Shown here piece by piece: positions 1 through 11,350 of a stretch of 50,169 bases of DNA. Every line of letters begins with the position of its first letter. The stretch's first letter is position 1. The DNA is from Oppiella nova. Its lineage: Eukaryota; Arthropoda; Arachnida; Sarcoptiformes; Oppiidae. The stretch covers positions 1 through 50,169 of the forward strand of contig CAJPVJ010000055.1 in the NCBI GenBank assembly GCA_905397405.1, read 5' to 3'. The notes beneath the pieces were generated by a model. The model had not been told where the DNA came from. It did not search any database and saw only the letters and a program-made list of their open reading frames with translations. The position numbers and the translations under genes were made by a program.

Positions 1-127
1 GAGAGAGTGGTGTAAGAGATCACAAATGAGAGAGAATTCAATGCATAATATAATACAAACTAAACTAAAGAAAGAAAGAGAGAAACACTGGAGAGAAGTA
101 AGAGAGAAGTGAAGTTGTGTTTCAGAC
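1..127. repeat. Left arm of a 127-bp perfect inverted repeat
   Basis: This stretch is the exact reverse complement of 4688-4814. The match starts at the first base of the window and ends at base 127; base 128 no longer pairs with 4687. The arm is GA-rich on the + strand. The two arms enclose the whole zfh2 coding fragment. The length is identical to that of four direct repeats elsewhere in the window, so an assembly overlap is more likely than a mobile element. No target-site duplication or transposase was seen. Confidence 0.9.
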
Positions 128-956
128 ATAGGCCTCCAGGCCTTAGGCTCAGAGAGGGGTGTCGGTGGGGGCGTGCAATCTGTGGGGAATTAGTATTACA
201 CTACCACATATACATTGATAATCCTGATTGTAGCCCCCATTAACATAGGTATCCCAGTATAGCGAGCTATGCAGCGTATATGCCGTTAACTCAGGTGTGC
301 CCTTCAATAATGGCCATAAGTTGCACCCCTGCTGTATGTGTCACTTCTTTTTTCGATGAAACTTAGAATGGTGTCCCCTCTCAGCCCCTCCACTCCGACC
401 CCCCATTTCAATCCCTCGAGAGATATTTAGCTCAACTCCTGTGGCCATTGAAACGACATTTTAGGAGTTGTTGTTTCGATGTTCTTGATTGCGAAAAGTG
501 AGAAAAATTTACTTTATTTAAGTTATACTTCAGTTATACCACCAAAACATAAATTCAATACAAGTTTCCAAAAGTTCTCAAATTTAACGACTATTTCTTC
601 AATGCATTCAAAACAAAGTTATTTTAAGTCGTTTTTAGTCCAAAGGCAACGATATTTTGTGCCGATTTCAAATGTATTGCATTTGAGTCTCTAATTTATT
701 ATTAAAATTGTTTATTAGCTGTAATTTTTTGGGAAAATATTTATTGGCTTTTATTACAATTACACGAAAAGCGCTGATAATTATTGAATATTATTAGAAA
801 ATTTTCACTCAAAACCCGGATATTGTCATTAGTGTTAGTGTTGGCTCAAGTAATAAGTAATTTAAGCGTTTGTTGAGTTGAATCCGAAAATATATGCATT
901 AATTTGTGTTTCGCGTTGTCGTTGTCTGTCATGTGTTTCATGTGTTGAGCGACACA

Positions 957-998
<42 letters not shown>
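957..998 (+). repeat. (GA)n microsatellite
   Basis: Dinucleotide GA tract with one interruption (GG at about 970), roughly 1.1 kb upstream of the zfh2 start codon. In Drosophila, GAGA factor binds such tracts; whether this one acts so is unknown. Confidence 0.95.
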
Positions 999-2055
999 TG
1001 TTGAGAGTTGGATGTGAATGGAGTGAAGGGACGTACGCCGCAAAGTAGGAGGTTATGCACCAAAGATGATCCTAATAGTAGCACCAAATCTCTTAGACAA
1101 TGTCAGTGTCTGTGTCTGTGTTTCTCACTCATCGAAACCACTTTCGTATGGATGAGTTGGGCCCACTTGGGCTGGAAATGGATGTCAGTGCCAAACGATT
1201 AGTACCGTATATACTATTTCATATGAAAGTAGACATAAAACTTTGAGCTATTTTGTTGGCTCACAAACGCAAACAATTTGTTGCAGCCCTTCAGGCAACG
1301 TGTGTTCCCTTACTTTCCATACCTTTCCATACCTTCCCATCTCTGCCTTCTCTCACCTTTTTATATAAAGCGTTTATAACAACATATTTATTTCACTCGT
1401 TTCAGTCACCAAATACTCAATATTCCTGTGTTTGGGTATTTGGTTAGAGCGCTAGTAGCCATCCATCACTGGTCAAGGTTGAGGTTAGGCATGTCTTTGC
1501 CAGTCAGTGAAATACATATACCATTGATTTCCCCATTTCTGGAGCTATTTTTCTTGAGCTCCCAAAGCGTGGGTTACGATACAAACAGAGCTTTTCTTTA
1601 TGAATGAATACGAATACGAATATTGACCTCAAAGTGCTTTCTATGTGCTGTTCGACACTCTTTCCACTCTTTCGACCATTCATTCCATCATTTGTTCATT
1701 TGTTTAAAGCAATGCCTTTCCAATCCCTTCCCAATCATAGCCAATGGCGTGCATTCAGTACACAATCCATTCACACATTTCGAGAACTGATTTCTTTTTC
1801 CCAAAAATTGTTTATTTTATTAGAATCACAGAAAAAGTAATTATACTTTCAAAAGAAATGCAATTTTGAGGCAAATTTTCTATAAAATAATAATTTTTAA
1901 GTCATTATTTGTTTGGTATTTAATATAACGTCTTCCGTATTGTTATAATTGGTTTCTATAGAAAAGCTAATGACAACCAAAGATGCAAAGCCACTGATCA
2001 TTGCTGTGGTGTTGGGGTGGACTCGAATCCGACGGTGACGTTCACATTAGAGCAA

Positions 2056-2077
2056 CTAATCTGACGCTTATTATCAG
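2056..2077 (+). promoter_or_regulatory. Candidate 3' splice site before the zfh2 start codon
   Basis: A branch-point-like CTAAT at 2056-2060 is followed by a short pyrimidine-rich stretch and TTATCAG ending at 2077, seven bases before the ATG at 2085. A second candidate is the AG at 1960-1961 after GGTTTCTATAG. Either would place the start codon near the 5' edge of a large coding exon. This is a motif reading only; transcript data would decide. Confidence 0.35.
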
Positions 2078-2084
2078 TAAGACA

Positions 2085-4166
2085 ATGGAGTCGACGGCAA
2101 CCACAACACTGGCAGCAAATGATACGACAGTATCGACTATTTCGAGCACAACCCCTTCGAGCACATCTCCCATTGTGGACACCGGACAGGCCTGTCGGCC
2201 GACTCAGATGTCGCCAATGAAGGGACAGGCAGTCAACTATACCAATAGGACACAACTAAAGGAGACAATTACTACATTAGTGTCGACTTTAACTAAAGAT
2301 AGTATAAGTAATGCCATATCGAAGACCAGTGGAGACACTGAAAGTGTGAGTTCCTTAAGTGATGTGGAGAATTTCACGGGTAAAATAGTCTACAACCCCG
2401 ACGGGTCGGCCTATATTATCGAAGGGCCCGACTCCGAGGGCAGTGATGTCGAGGCAGAGATCAGCCAAGAGGGCAGTATTATAGACGCGCGGGGAATGAC
2501 ACCTCCCTATGGCCGCAGTAATGTTGTCTTTCCTCAAGTGGTGTCTGCCTTTCATATATCCCGGAGCTCAGCGGCCGCTCTGTACAGTGCTCTTTACGGT
2601 CAGGCCTACCAAAACATTTTACAAGAGAATAAAGTTCCTGAAGTTCCAATTATGCACTCATACCGGGTCTTCACACTCAAGGAAGGCTTCAACACGACGT
2701 GTGCGGACAGTGTGTCCTTAGACCACAAAGATGTGATCAAATCCAGTGGAGGCGACCCCCTCTCTGTCGACAACAACAACACCATCCGCGCGCACGCCGT
2801 CAACCACTCGGAGACGTCTGCGGCGAACAGTGCGAGCAGTTGTGAGACAGTGCCCGTCAAACCCATCCTCATGTGCTTTATCTGCAAACTCTCTTTCGGT
2901 TACTCCAAGTCATTCATCGCTCACTCCATTCAGGAGCACAACATCGCACTCAACGACGAGGAGAAGCGCGTCCTCTCACACAAGAACACCTCCGCCATCA
3001 TTCAGGGCGTCGGCAAAGACAAGGAGCCGCTTCTCTCCTTCCTGGAGCCCAAACACCGGGCGCCGGCACTCAACCAAAACGACATACCGGCTCAACTGCA
3101 GCAACACTTTGAAGCACAACAGCGTCTTTTGGTGGCGGCCGCGGCTGCTATGAGACAACAACAACAGTGTCCGCAAAGTTCCTTATCCACGACCACCAGT
3201 GCGGGCACCGGTGGGTGCAATACAGCCACTCCAGCGGCCAGAATGGCGTCTCTCAGTACCGACTCAATGGTCTCGTCGCTCACCAGTCCAGTCACTTCCG
3301 CGCCGGACATTAAACCATTCGAATCTCATTCCTCCGCTTTAAGCTTTGTTCTGCCAAAGAATGGTGACGACCATCAGTACGAGTCCTCCGAAGCGATGGC
3401 CACAACGCCCACATCCCGCGAGACTCCCGAAGCGGACAATTCGTTTGCTCCAGAATTGGCTGATTTGGCGAATCTGGAGAAGATTGCAAAGGCGGCGGCG
3501 GCCGCCGCACAGCAGCAGCACATCGAACAACTGTCCGCTCATATGGCAGCCACCCATCAATCCCTTCACCGGTCGCCCTCACCATCCAAACAGATGCCAC
3601 AGTCGGCCACATCGCCCAAAAGCCCCATCACATCGACCACACCATCGCTGCCCCAAACGCCATACAACTCGTCGGGAAGTCCGACAAACGCGTCGCCATT
3701 ACTGACGTGCTCTTCACATCCGGACGGTAAGGCTAATGGCGTAGAGTGTCCTAAGTGTGATCTAATGTTGGGTTGTGGGCGTTCCTTAGGTGGGCACATG
3801 ACCATGATGCATTCCCGCAACTCATGCAAGACACTCAAGTGTCCCAAATGTAACTGGCATTACAAATATCAGGAGACCCTCGAGATCCACATGAAGGAAA
3901 AGCACCCGGAGAACGAGATGAACTGCATCTACTGTCTCGCCAATCAGCCCCACCCGAGGCTTGCGCGCGGCGAGACGTACACCTGCGGCTACAAACCCTA
4001 CCGGTGCGAAGTGTGCAACTACTCGACCACCACCAAAGGCAACCTAAGTATTCATATGCAATCAGACAAACACATCAATAATGTCCAGGAATTACAAAAC
4101 GGCAACATTCCGGCGCTTGTGGAGGAGGTTAGGGTTCGTGACCGTCGACGGCAGCGGAGTCGGTGA
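2085..4166 (+). CDS. zfh2: Zinc-finger homeobox protein, ZFHX3/4 (ATBF1)-like, N-terminal part
   Basis: N-terminal region of a very large nuclear transcription factor with many C2H2 fingers and homeodomains, used in neural and appendage development. From ATG 2085 (A at -3, G at +4; in-frame TGA at 1995) the frame runs 693 codons. Residues about 93-113 hold the conserved block with GKIVYNPDGSAYIIE, matching the GEIVYQPDGSAYIVE block of human ZFHX3. A C2H2 finger lies at about 264-285 (CFIC..H..H), followed by SAIIQGVGKDKEPLLSFLEP (302-321), nearly identical in vertebrates. Low-complexity Ala/Gln and Ser/Thr/Pro linkers follow. Three more fingers lie at about 555-576, 586-607 and 641-663, including GGHMTMMHSRNSCKTLKCPK and STTTKGNLSIHMQSDKH. 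Family proteins exceed 2,500 residues, so this is only the beginning. Conserved sequence ends near Glu 681 (4127); the tail to the TGA at 4164 is Arg-rich and looks out of frame. The same gene resumes at 4227-4688. Confidence 0.93.
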   Translation: MESTATTTLAANDTTVSTISSTTPSSTSPIVDTGQACRPTQMSPMKGQAVNYTNRTQLKETITTLVSTLTKDSISNAISKTSGDTESVSSLSDVENFTGKIVYNPDGSAYIIEGPDSEGSDVEAEISQEGSIIDARGMTPPYGRSNVVFPQVVSAFHISRSSAAALYSALYGQAYQNILQENKVPEVPIMHSYRVFTLKEGFNTTCADSVSLDHKDVIKSSGGDPLSVDNNNTIRAHAVNHSETSAANSASSCETVPVKPILMCFICKLSFGYSKSFIAHSIQEHNIALNDEEKRVLSHKNTSAIIQGVGKDKEPLLSFLEPKHRAPALNQNDIPAQLQQHFEAQQRLLVAAAAAMRQQQQCPQSSLSTTTSAGTGGCNTATPAARMASLSTDSMVSSLTSPVTSAPDIKPFESHSSALSFVLPKNGDDHQYESSEAMATTPTSRETPEADNSFAPELADLANLEKIAKAAAAAAQQQHIEQLSAHMAATHQSLHRSPSPSKQMPQSATSPKSPITSTTPSLPQTPYNSSGSPTNASPLLTCSSHPDGKANGVECPKCDLMLGCGRSLGGHMTMMHSRNSCKTLKCPKCNWHYKYQETLEIHMKEKHPENEMNCIYCLANQPHPRLARGETYTCGYKPYRCEVCNYSTTTKGNLSIHMQSDKHINNVQELQNGNIPALVEEVRVRDRRRQRSR

Positions 4167-4240
4167 CCGCAGGTTAGTTGATGAAGAAGTCAAGGATGTT
4201 GCTGCTGCTCACGCAGAAGCTAGTGATGTGGCGGCCGCGG
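4128..4240 (+). other. zfh2: Out-of-frame linker inside zfh2
   Basis: The zfh2 frame (codons starting at positions divisible by 3) is conserved to 4127 and again from about 4240, but between them it holds TGA at 4164, 4179, 4182 and 4224 and TAG at 4221. The +1 frame over the same stretch reads a plausible acidic, Ala-rich linker (…LVDEEVKDVAAAHAEASDV). Human ZFHX3 has a similar Ala-rich spacer between these two fingers. The pattern fits two compensating one-base errors, one near 4128-4140 and one in the G/C-rich run near 4235-4243. A short intron is the alternative: GT at 4128 to AG at 4258-4259 is 132 bases and keeps phase, but that acceptor lacks a pyrimidine tract. Confidence 0.7.
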
Positions 4241-4688
4241 GACGACGCCGGTCGCCGAGAAGCCGCCGAAGGCTCAGCCGGTTGTCAATAGTGGCGGCGG
4301 TGGCGGCTCCCAATCGGGGCCACCCGCCAAACAGAAAGCCACGTGGAGGTGCGATGTCTGCAACTATGAGACAAACGTTGCCAGAAATCTTCGGATTCAT
4401 ATGACGAGTGAGAAACACACCCACAATCTCATGGTTTTGAAGCAAAACGTGTCGCATATGCAGCAGTTATCGGCTCTACAACAGGCCGGTATGCTTACCC
4501 CCGAACAGCTCTTCCAATTCCATCCGGGAATCTTCGCGGCCGCCGCCGGACTCGCGTCCGGACAACCGGGCGGACCCGCGGACAACCTGCAGCCCGAGGC
4601 AGCTCTGGCCGACATGGCCTACAATCACGCGTTACTAATGATGGCCAGTCAGCAGCAGCAGCAGAGGGCGATGGCCGCAGCTATGAAG
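4227..4688 (+). CDS. zfh2: ZFHX3/4-like protein, continuation with a fifth C2H2 finger
   Basis: Same gene and same frame as the segment starting at 2085, after the disturbed linker. A Gly/Pro-rich linker (…VVNSGGGGGSQSGPPAKQKA) leads into the finger TWRCDVCNYETNVARNLR with Cys codons at 4350 and 4359 and His codons at 4398 and 4416. Human ZFHX3 has TWRCEVCDYETNVARNLR at the same place. MTSEKHTHNLMVLKQNV follows, then a Gln/Ala-rich stretch with LTPEQLFQFHPGIFAAAAG and QQQQQRAMAAAM. Conservation stops at 4688, where the right arm of the 127-bp inverted repeat begins. The frame stays open to 4910 but is then Ser/Leu/Phe-rich translation of a CT-rich repeat and not a protein feature. The first two bases of the repeat are GT, so 4687/4688 could be a weak splice donor, or the exon may be cut by assembly. 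Confidence 0.9.
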
Positions 4689-4814
4689 TCTGAAACACAA
4701 CTTCACTTCTCTCTTACTTCTCTCCAGTGTTTCTCTCTTTCTTTCTTTAGTTTAGTTTGTATTATATTATGCATTGAATTCTCTCTCATTTGTGATCTCT
4801 TACACCACTCTCTC
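4688..4814. repeat. Right arm of the 127-bp perfect inverted repeat
   Basis: Exact reverse complement of 1-127, CT-rich on this strand. It begins exactly where the zfh2 protein stops resembling its family. See the left arm for interpretation. Confidence 0.9.
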
Positions 4815-4843
4815 GATCGCTCTCCCATTCTCTCCCTCTTCCC

Positions 4844-4868
4844 AGGACAGGCAGGACAGGACAGGACA
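4844..4868 (+). repeat. Short GGACA/GGCA tandem repeat
   Basis: About five copies of a pentamer-like unit (AGGACAGGCAGGACAGGACA). Simple-sequence repeat just downstream of the inverted repeat arm. Confidence 0.8.
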
Positions 4869-4913
4869 CAAACTCATATTTTAATGCCTTTCACTGGTTA
4901 TACAGTTTGAGCC

Positions 4914-5168
4914 AAATTTTTGCAGAGCAAGCGATTAGTGGAGAGAGAGTTCGCAAACAATTATCATTCAAATCTCAAATACAAAAGATCTCTCGTCAGA
5001 GCGAATGGGTTTGAAAGCCGTACACAACAGCACACCTGGGAAAATTTTTGCAGAGCAAGCGATTAGTGGAGAGAGAGTTCGCAAACAATTATCATTCAAA
5101 TCTCAAATACAAAAGATCTCTCGTCAGAGCGAATGGGTTTGAAAGCCGTACACAACAGCACACCTGGG
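4914..5168 (+). repeat. Perfect 127-bp tandem duplication with a one-base 'a' junction
   Basis: Copy 1 is 4914-5040, copy 2 is 5042-5168, and the single base between them is 'a' (5041). The two copies are identical over 127 bases and the match ends sharply on both sides. The unit contains GATTAGTGGAGAGAGAG and GTACACAACAGCACACCTGG. The same length and junction recur at three other loci, which points to an assembly overlap and not a biological duplication. Confidence 0.97.
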
Positions 5169-7847
5169 CTTAGCTTATAATTGAATATCAGTTTAAACTC
5201 AAAAATGCAAACATAAAACCCGAACCTTAAAACTGAGTGACATTACAGGCATTACTCTTAAGCGCACCAACAGATTAACATCTTTTTAAAAATATAAGTC
5301 TTTTATGAATTTTTCTTTCTTCTCATTTATATTAGTTTTACTTTTCTCTTACTTTTACACAAAAAAGAGAGAAATGTTTGAAAAGCAAATAACGATTGAA
5401 AGCAGAAAACAAAATGAAGAATAAAATTGTCGAAAAACTAAAAGAGGAGAAAACTTTCCGCAAATGTATTCATAACTGATTTGCAAAACATAACACATTT
5501 ATTCATTGAATGTATTTTTAAATTTATTCAAAACAAAGTGGCGTTTTTGAGACAAAAAATGGCAAATAAGAGAAAATGTTGTGTTTTAAACACAAACAAA
5601 ATGAGTGGAAATTATGATTACATTAGTTTACAAATACCAGGAAACAGAGGGACCGGTAATTCTGTCTCTCTCTCCCTCTCTCTATGTCTTTAGCACACAA
5701 TACAGAACTAATTACAACAACAATAACAAGTAAAACATCGACTAATATAATGAGAGAAATACCTAAATAATGCAATCATTGGACGAACAATAATAAAGCA
5801 AAGCCTCAGCGAATTCTGGCATTAATTAAGCGATGCTAACAAAAAACATTCATTAAGTCGAGGAAGTCACGCAATTAACCATACATACAGCCAATACAGC
5901 CTACACTACTAACACTACCATCACCACCACTGCCACCAGACAGACCCCACTACAGCTCAGGCAGTAGTCTATGTTTGCTGTGAAGTGAAGTTCAATATTA
6001 TAAAAAACTAAATATAATACAAACGAGAGAAGCAGTGAATGAATGCCTGCGAGAGAGCCGAGAGAGTGTTGGGAGAGAGTGAGAGAGTGTGAGACAAAAG
6101 CTGCTGCTCTAATGCCAGTGCTTTCGGTGCTAATTATCTCTCATTAAGGCTTTTTGAGCTCAACTCTCATATATAGAGGTTTTATTCAAGTGAAAGACAA
6201 TAATTAAACAAAAGGGAATTTCCCACTCAAGGCTATGTTAAAAAGTTAAGCACTAAATATACGGCACTTGTGTTTAATGTTAATGTTATTTGGTTTTGTC
6301 AAATGCCGTGAATAACAGCGCGTTTGATAAACAGATAATCCATTTTAAAAAGAGAGACGAAAACAATCTTTACTTTTTAGCCATACATTTACAATGAGGT
6401 GCAGTAATGAGTGCATGAAAAATAACATTTTTTCGCCTGGACATATTTCAAACATTTGTGGGGAAAAAGTTTTAAGGAATACATCAATTTTGTTGGCTTT
6501 GATTTTGAAACTTTAGTTTTGTGTGAAAGCATTGAAATCTTTGCTAAACTTATTATTATGATTGCTATTATTGATGTTGTGTGAGCTATACCCCTCTATT
6601 CTCTCTATTGTGTTAATATTTTTAGGTTTTTAGTTGAATTTCTGAGTTAAATGTCTTGAGTGTAGTGTTTGTGTCGCGAATAGCAGTGCTTCTAATGCTT
6701 CGTGAATATCAATTGAAAAGACATAGAGATTGGCATACATTGCATACATGGAGACAGAGATTGCATTATTTGAAAGAATAGTTAAGAGAGCGATATATAA
6801 ACTAAAGATTGGAGAAGTGAATGTCGTTCCCCTTGTTTTTCAGTCCCCAGTGTTAGCGATGGAGACCCCTATCTCCCCTACGGTTCCCTATGGTTTCTGT
6901 ATGGCTCTTACATTTTCAAACATAATTAGTTATTCTAAAATCACTGCAACAGAAGTGAACTCAAGGTATGAATTGAATTCGGGTGCTATGGATAAGGGGA
7001 TGAAGAATAATAGAAATACCTAAACAAGAGGGAACCAAATGTTATACTGAACAAGCAAATCAAATAGTCTACCAGTGCTTTATGATCGTGGGAACCATTG
7101 CCCAACACTAACAGCTTTGGTCTAAGATTTTAGAGAAATTCTGGTCCAATCAAAACCAGTGCACAGTATTTGCGACACTATTTCGCACCTTTAGTTAGCA
7201 GTAATCACCGTCAGGTTCTCGTCATACCATGAAATCGTCATTCCTTATGCCCCACTCCGGGCCCCCATTACTACCAGTAATATATGGCACAAAAGTCCAG
7301 GTGTGCAGTTAAGGTCATATTATTGCTGAACTAACACCAAACCAATACCAGATAACAACAGCTATGAGGAGGTCTTTCTTTATTTCACATATTCTTCACT
7401 GTATTTCGGATGAGATGTGACTCACTCTACAAAACACTACTCTATTTGAACGCCAAATACCATAAGATTTACTGTCCGACTATTCTTAAGAATTAACGTG
7501 ACTTTAAATGGCAAAAAATGCTAAAATACAGCCAATCCTTGTCTATCACTGTTTTGCAACTTTCCTTTCCATCATTTATTAAAATTCTTTTCAATAAATT
7601 TTGTAAACAAAGAAAACCAAGAATTTCTGAACAAATTTTCAGATTTTGTTTTTCAAACGAATATTTGCATTTCGAGTAAAGCTTTGAAAATGTGAAGTGA
7701 ATTGTTATGAGTGTTTTGATGAGTGATAGAGAGACTAAAAAATATTATTAAATACAGGGATTAGAGAATATTTTTTAACTCATAACAAAAAACGATAAAA
7801 TATGCATAAATGAAAAACACTGAGTTGTGAGGGAGAGCTAACGCCAG

Positions 7848-7850
<3 letters not shown>

Positions 7851-7884
<34 letters not shown>
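7851..7884 (+). repeat. (GA)17 microsatellite
   Basis: Uninterrupted GA dinucleotide tract. Confidence 0.97.
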
Positions 7885-7887
<3 letters not shown>

Positions 7888-10800
7888 TGGGGATGGTGAG
7901 TGAGAGCAGTGGCAAACTGGTTGGCAATTACAGCATCAAAGCGTATCACTTGTCAATATATTATTACGGCATAACTCAAGAGCTTTTTAAGCATCAGAGT
8001 TTCACTGAAAGTGAAATCTTGCAATAATAGTAATGTTAGTGAATGAGAGCATTGGTTGTGTTGTGAAAGCACGCCATACGCATAAAATTGTGTGCCACTC
8101 GCGTTCACAACTAAGCTCTGGTAGATAACAGTTTTCCATAAGCATAGGCGCAGCCAAAAAAATGATATACCGTTAATTAGCCGTCTCTATGACTATGTTA
8201 TATACACTACAGCCTAACAGTACAGTGTGTACTGCAATGCAGAGCCTTTTTTCCTCATCCGTCTTCTCCCCCATCACCTAAACCTAAGCCCAACAACTCA
8301 TACAACAGTTATAACTTATTTTATCGATTTTCTCCCTCTCCCTCCCTCTCCCTCAGTCTTGTTAGAGATGAGCTTTTTTGCTGCACTGCACTCACACTCC
8401 TCTCCCTAACAGAGATGGTAAAGATGGTTGAGATGTTGAATTAGTATAGAGCTAACAGTGCTTCATATTCTTTGCTTACAAATATTTTTTATTACAATCA
8501 CAAAAAATTCTAATACTAGTCTAACATCTAAAACATATTTTACATGTTTTAACATCTAATACATTAAATATTGGAATGAAATTAGAGTGAATTCAATGTC
8601 TTATTTTTTTTATGCAAAACTACATTTAAATCATATAAGAAATACACGGAAAAAATCTCCGCGTATTGAGAAGTAATCGATAAGTGTTGGCACAAAAATT
8701 AAGTGAGTTTTTAAAAATGCATGTTTGCAATGGCAGAGAGAGGGTTAACATTAGATATGAATTTGTAAGAGTAAAGAGTAAAGTGTTTCTCCAAAAGTGG
8801 TTCTGTATCTGAATTACAGTTCAGAATCACTTGAGTATTGGATTTCTGTTTGGGTTTTAGTCGGATATCTGAACCCATTTTTTCTTTCATTCGCATCCAA
8901 CTAAACATTTAGTATATTCGTAGGCAATAGCTATGGAGTGAAGTTTTTTATGCATTCAATTCCATACATTATATTACATACACTATAAGAATAATTTGGG
9001 AGATCTGTTAAAAAGTGAGGGGAGAATGAGAAGAGGCTCTTAACAGGTTTCCATAGAAACTCTGACATATTTAGATGGGTGTTATAGCAACGCTAGAACA
9101 AGGAGATAACATACATCCCTCGCCATCAGTGCCGACCCCCACTTATAATAGTCTAATATGAATTAAGCATCAACTCATCACAAACACATATCCCAACACA
9201 TGACGAGCCCAGTGGACCGCACTTCTGCTCACAGAGATAACGAGAATCACACTCCCTTTCCCCAGAATTATAATTCCCATCTAATGCTATAAAATGCAAA
9301 AAAATACAACAAAAAAGTTTTTAATATTAATTTCCAAATGAAATATACAATGGAGTAGAAAATGACAAAACGCTAGAAATGATTATTTATTGAACGTTAT
9401 GTGGGAATGGGATCTAATGCGAGAATGTTTTTCTTTAAATCCTTTTACCGATTGCAACGACTGTTTATCTTTGAGGATAGGATTTGATGTGTCTGTGCTG
9501 TAAGTGTTGGCAAAAGCAACAAAAGTCAGGGTCAGGTTCGCCACAAAATTGATAGGCCTTTGCTTTTGGTGGTGTCTGTGCTTTGATGTGGTGTTAGGTT
9601 AGAGTAAGTGAACATTTACTGCATTACTGTTTGAGAAGGAATAACAACATAACTGAATCATGTGTTACACTACTATTGAGATCAACTCTATTGGCTCTAA
9701 TGTTGACTACATTTGGGAAAACGGCTCAAAACACCTGAGAGGACAGAGAATAGCAGTGAATCAAACACTGGTAGTGAGCACTGGTAGCAATTGACTCACA
9801 AACACATCCACACAAAGCTCTGCTCCAATGGATTTACTATTACTGAGAAGTTTAGTGAAGAATACATGAGAAAAGCGATACTCTATCGACGAAACACTAA
9901 TGTTAGGCTCAATCAACAGGCGATCTAACAATTGGACGATTGCATCAAACAATTGCTTACTATTAATGTAATACTCGAGTAATTGTTAGAAAAAGTCAAA
10001 CAACTGTTTATTGTGCTCTTAAGTGTTTCAATGAGAATACAGTATATTATACTATAGTATTCTACAGTATATTCCGTAATATCAAACAATGTCTCCTATT
10101 CTCCATGAATTCATTAAAAATTCAATTATGAATAACTAATCTCAGTATTGATTAAACAATAATTACTTATGCAATAAAAAAGAAATTCTCTTAATTACAG
10201 AGAAACTAAATTATATTATATTTTAAGTGTACAGTATTATTGATATTAATATTATTGTAGTTATGCGAGATTTTATTGATAATGTGTTAAGTGAAATTAA
10301 TAATATGAAAATATGTTATGAAACGCTCTAAAAATTTATTAAATTATTATTCAATAATAAGTAATATTTAATAACAAGCAATAATTATTAGCTTTAACTT
10401 TTTATATACTATAAATAATAATATTATATAAGAGACATTATGCAACAAATAATGCTTTTTATTCTGAATCTAATATATGATTATATGATATATTATATTG
10501 TTATGAAAGAATTGATTTCATATAAAATACCAAAATATCATTTCCAAAATAATCACAATTGTAAAGTAATTAGTAAGATTTTAGCAGGTATGCTTTAAAA
10601 TTAGTTTTCATGACATCATTAATTAGATATAGTAATAAACATATAAATGATAGCATTATTGTTATTGTTGTGTAATGTTTGATAAGAGCAGTCCCTTTAG
10701 TGCCAGTAGTTGTGTCTGACTGTACTGACTGTATGCCAAACAAATAACCACATAAACAAATCCTTCAATGTTTTTGGCAAACAAAACAAAATGCATCACT

Positions 10801-11316
10801 ACTTATAAATGGATGAATCAAACAAATAGTGCACTGATTTAAGTCAATACCGATTCACATATTTCTTTATATCTCATAAATATAAATATTTTTACTTCAG
10901 TTTTCTCTCTTTTTTTCACTTTTCGTTTTCTTGTCTAACATTTTCTTTTTAGTGCACTTAATATCGTTTCGCTATTAACAGCTCGTGTTCTCCAATACAT
11001 ATATAAAAAACTTTTCTTCTGTATATTATTTAATATAAAAGAGTTAACAAAATTGAAATGTCTTTGAGTTACTTTGACTTCAAGTTTGTTCGTAACGAAC
11101 CATAAAATGGTTATACATTTAGGAACTGCTTATGTATGCATTTGCAAAGTCACGAATCCTGACATTCAATGGATTAACAATTTTAGTGCAAATATTATTT
11201 TCTGTAAACTTCAGCAAAAAATGATATTTAAAAAAGTTTGTTATAATGAACATTGAAAGTCAAATAGAAAGGGAACAACACCTGCACTGGTATTGCGACA
11301 AATGACAACCTGTTGT

Positions 11317-11318
<2 letters not shown>

Positions 11319-11348
<30 letters not shown>
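11319..11348 (+). repeat. (AG)15 microsatellite
   Basis: Uninterrupted AG tract followed by a GA-rich tail to about 11371. Confidence 0.97.

Positions 11349-11350
<2 letters not shown>

Larger units (their letters stand above)
128..2084 (+). other. Upstream region of the zfh2 exon (intron or 5' UTR)
   Basis: No coding sequence is supported here; the open frames are short and have no family resemblance. The region holds a GA tract at 957-998 and AT-rich sequence at about 480-900 and 1800-1980. In-frame stop TGA at 1995-1997 closes the zfh2 frame upstream. Vertebrate ZFHX3 has noncoding sequence spliced onto a first coding exon, so intron or 5' UTR is the likely identity. I see no clear TATA box or transcription start. 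Confidence 0.5.

Noticed and set aside
2001-2084. Earlier zfh2 start at 2001
   Set aside because: It would begin with TTG; the in-frame ATG at 2085 has a good context and is the first methionine after the TGA at 1995.
1-4814. Inverted repeat as the ends of a transposon carrying zfh2
   Set aside because: The arm length is identical to that of the assembly-like direct repeats, no transposase or target-site duplication is seen, and the enclosed sequence is a host gene fragment.
4689-4910. Extension of the zfh2 open frame beyond 4688
   Set aside because: The added residues are Ser/Leu/Phe-rich translation of a CT-rich repeat arm and the following simple repeat, with no resemblance to ZFHX proteins.
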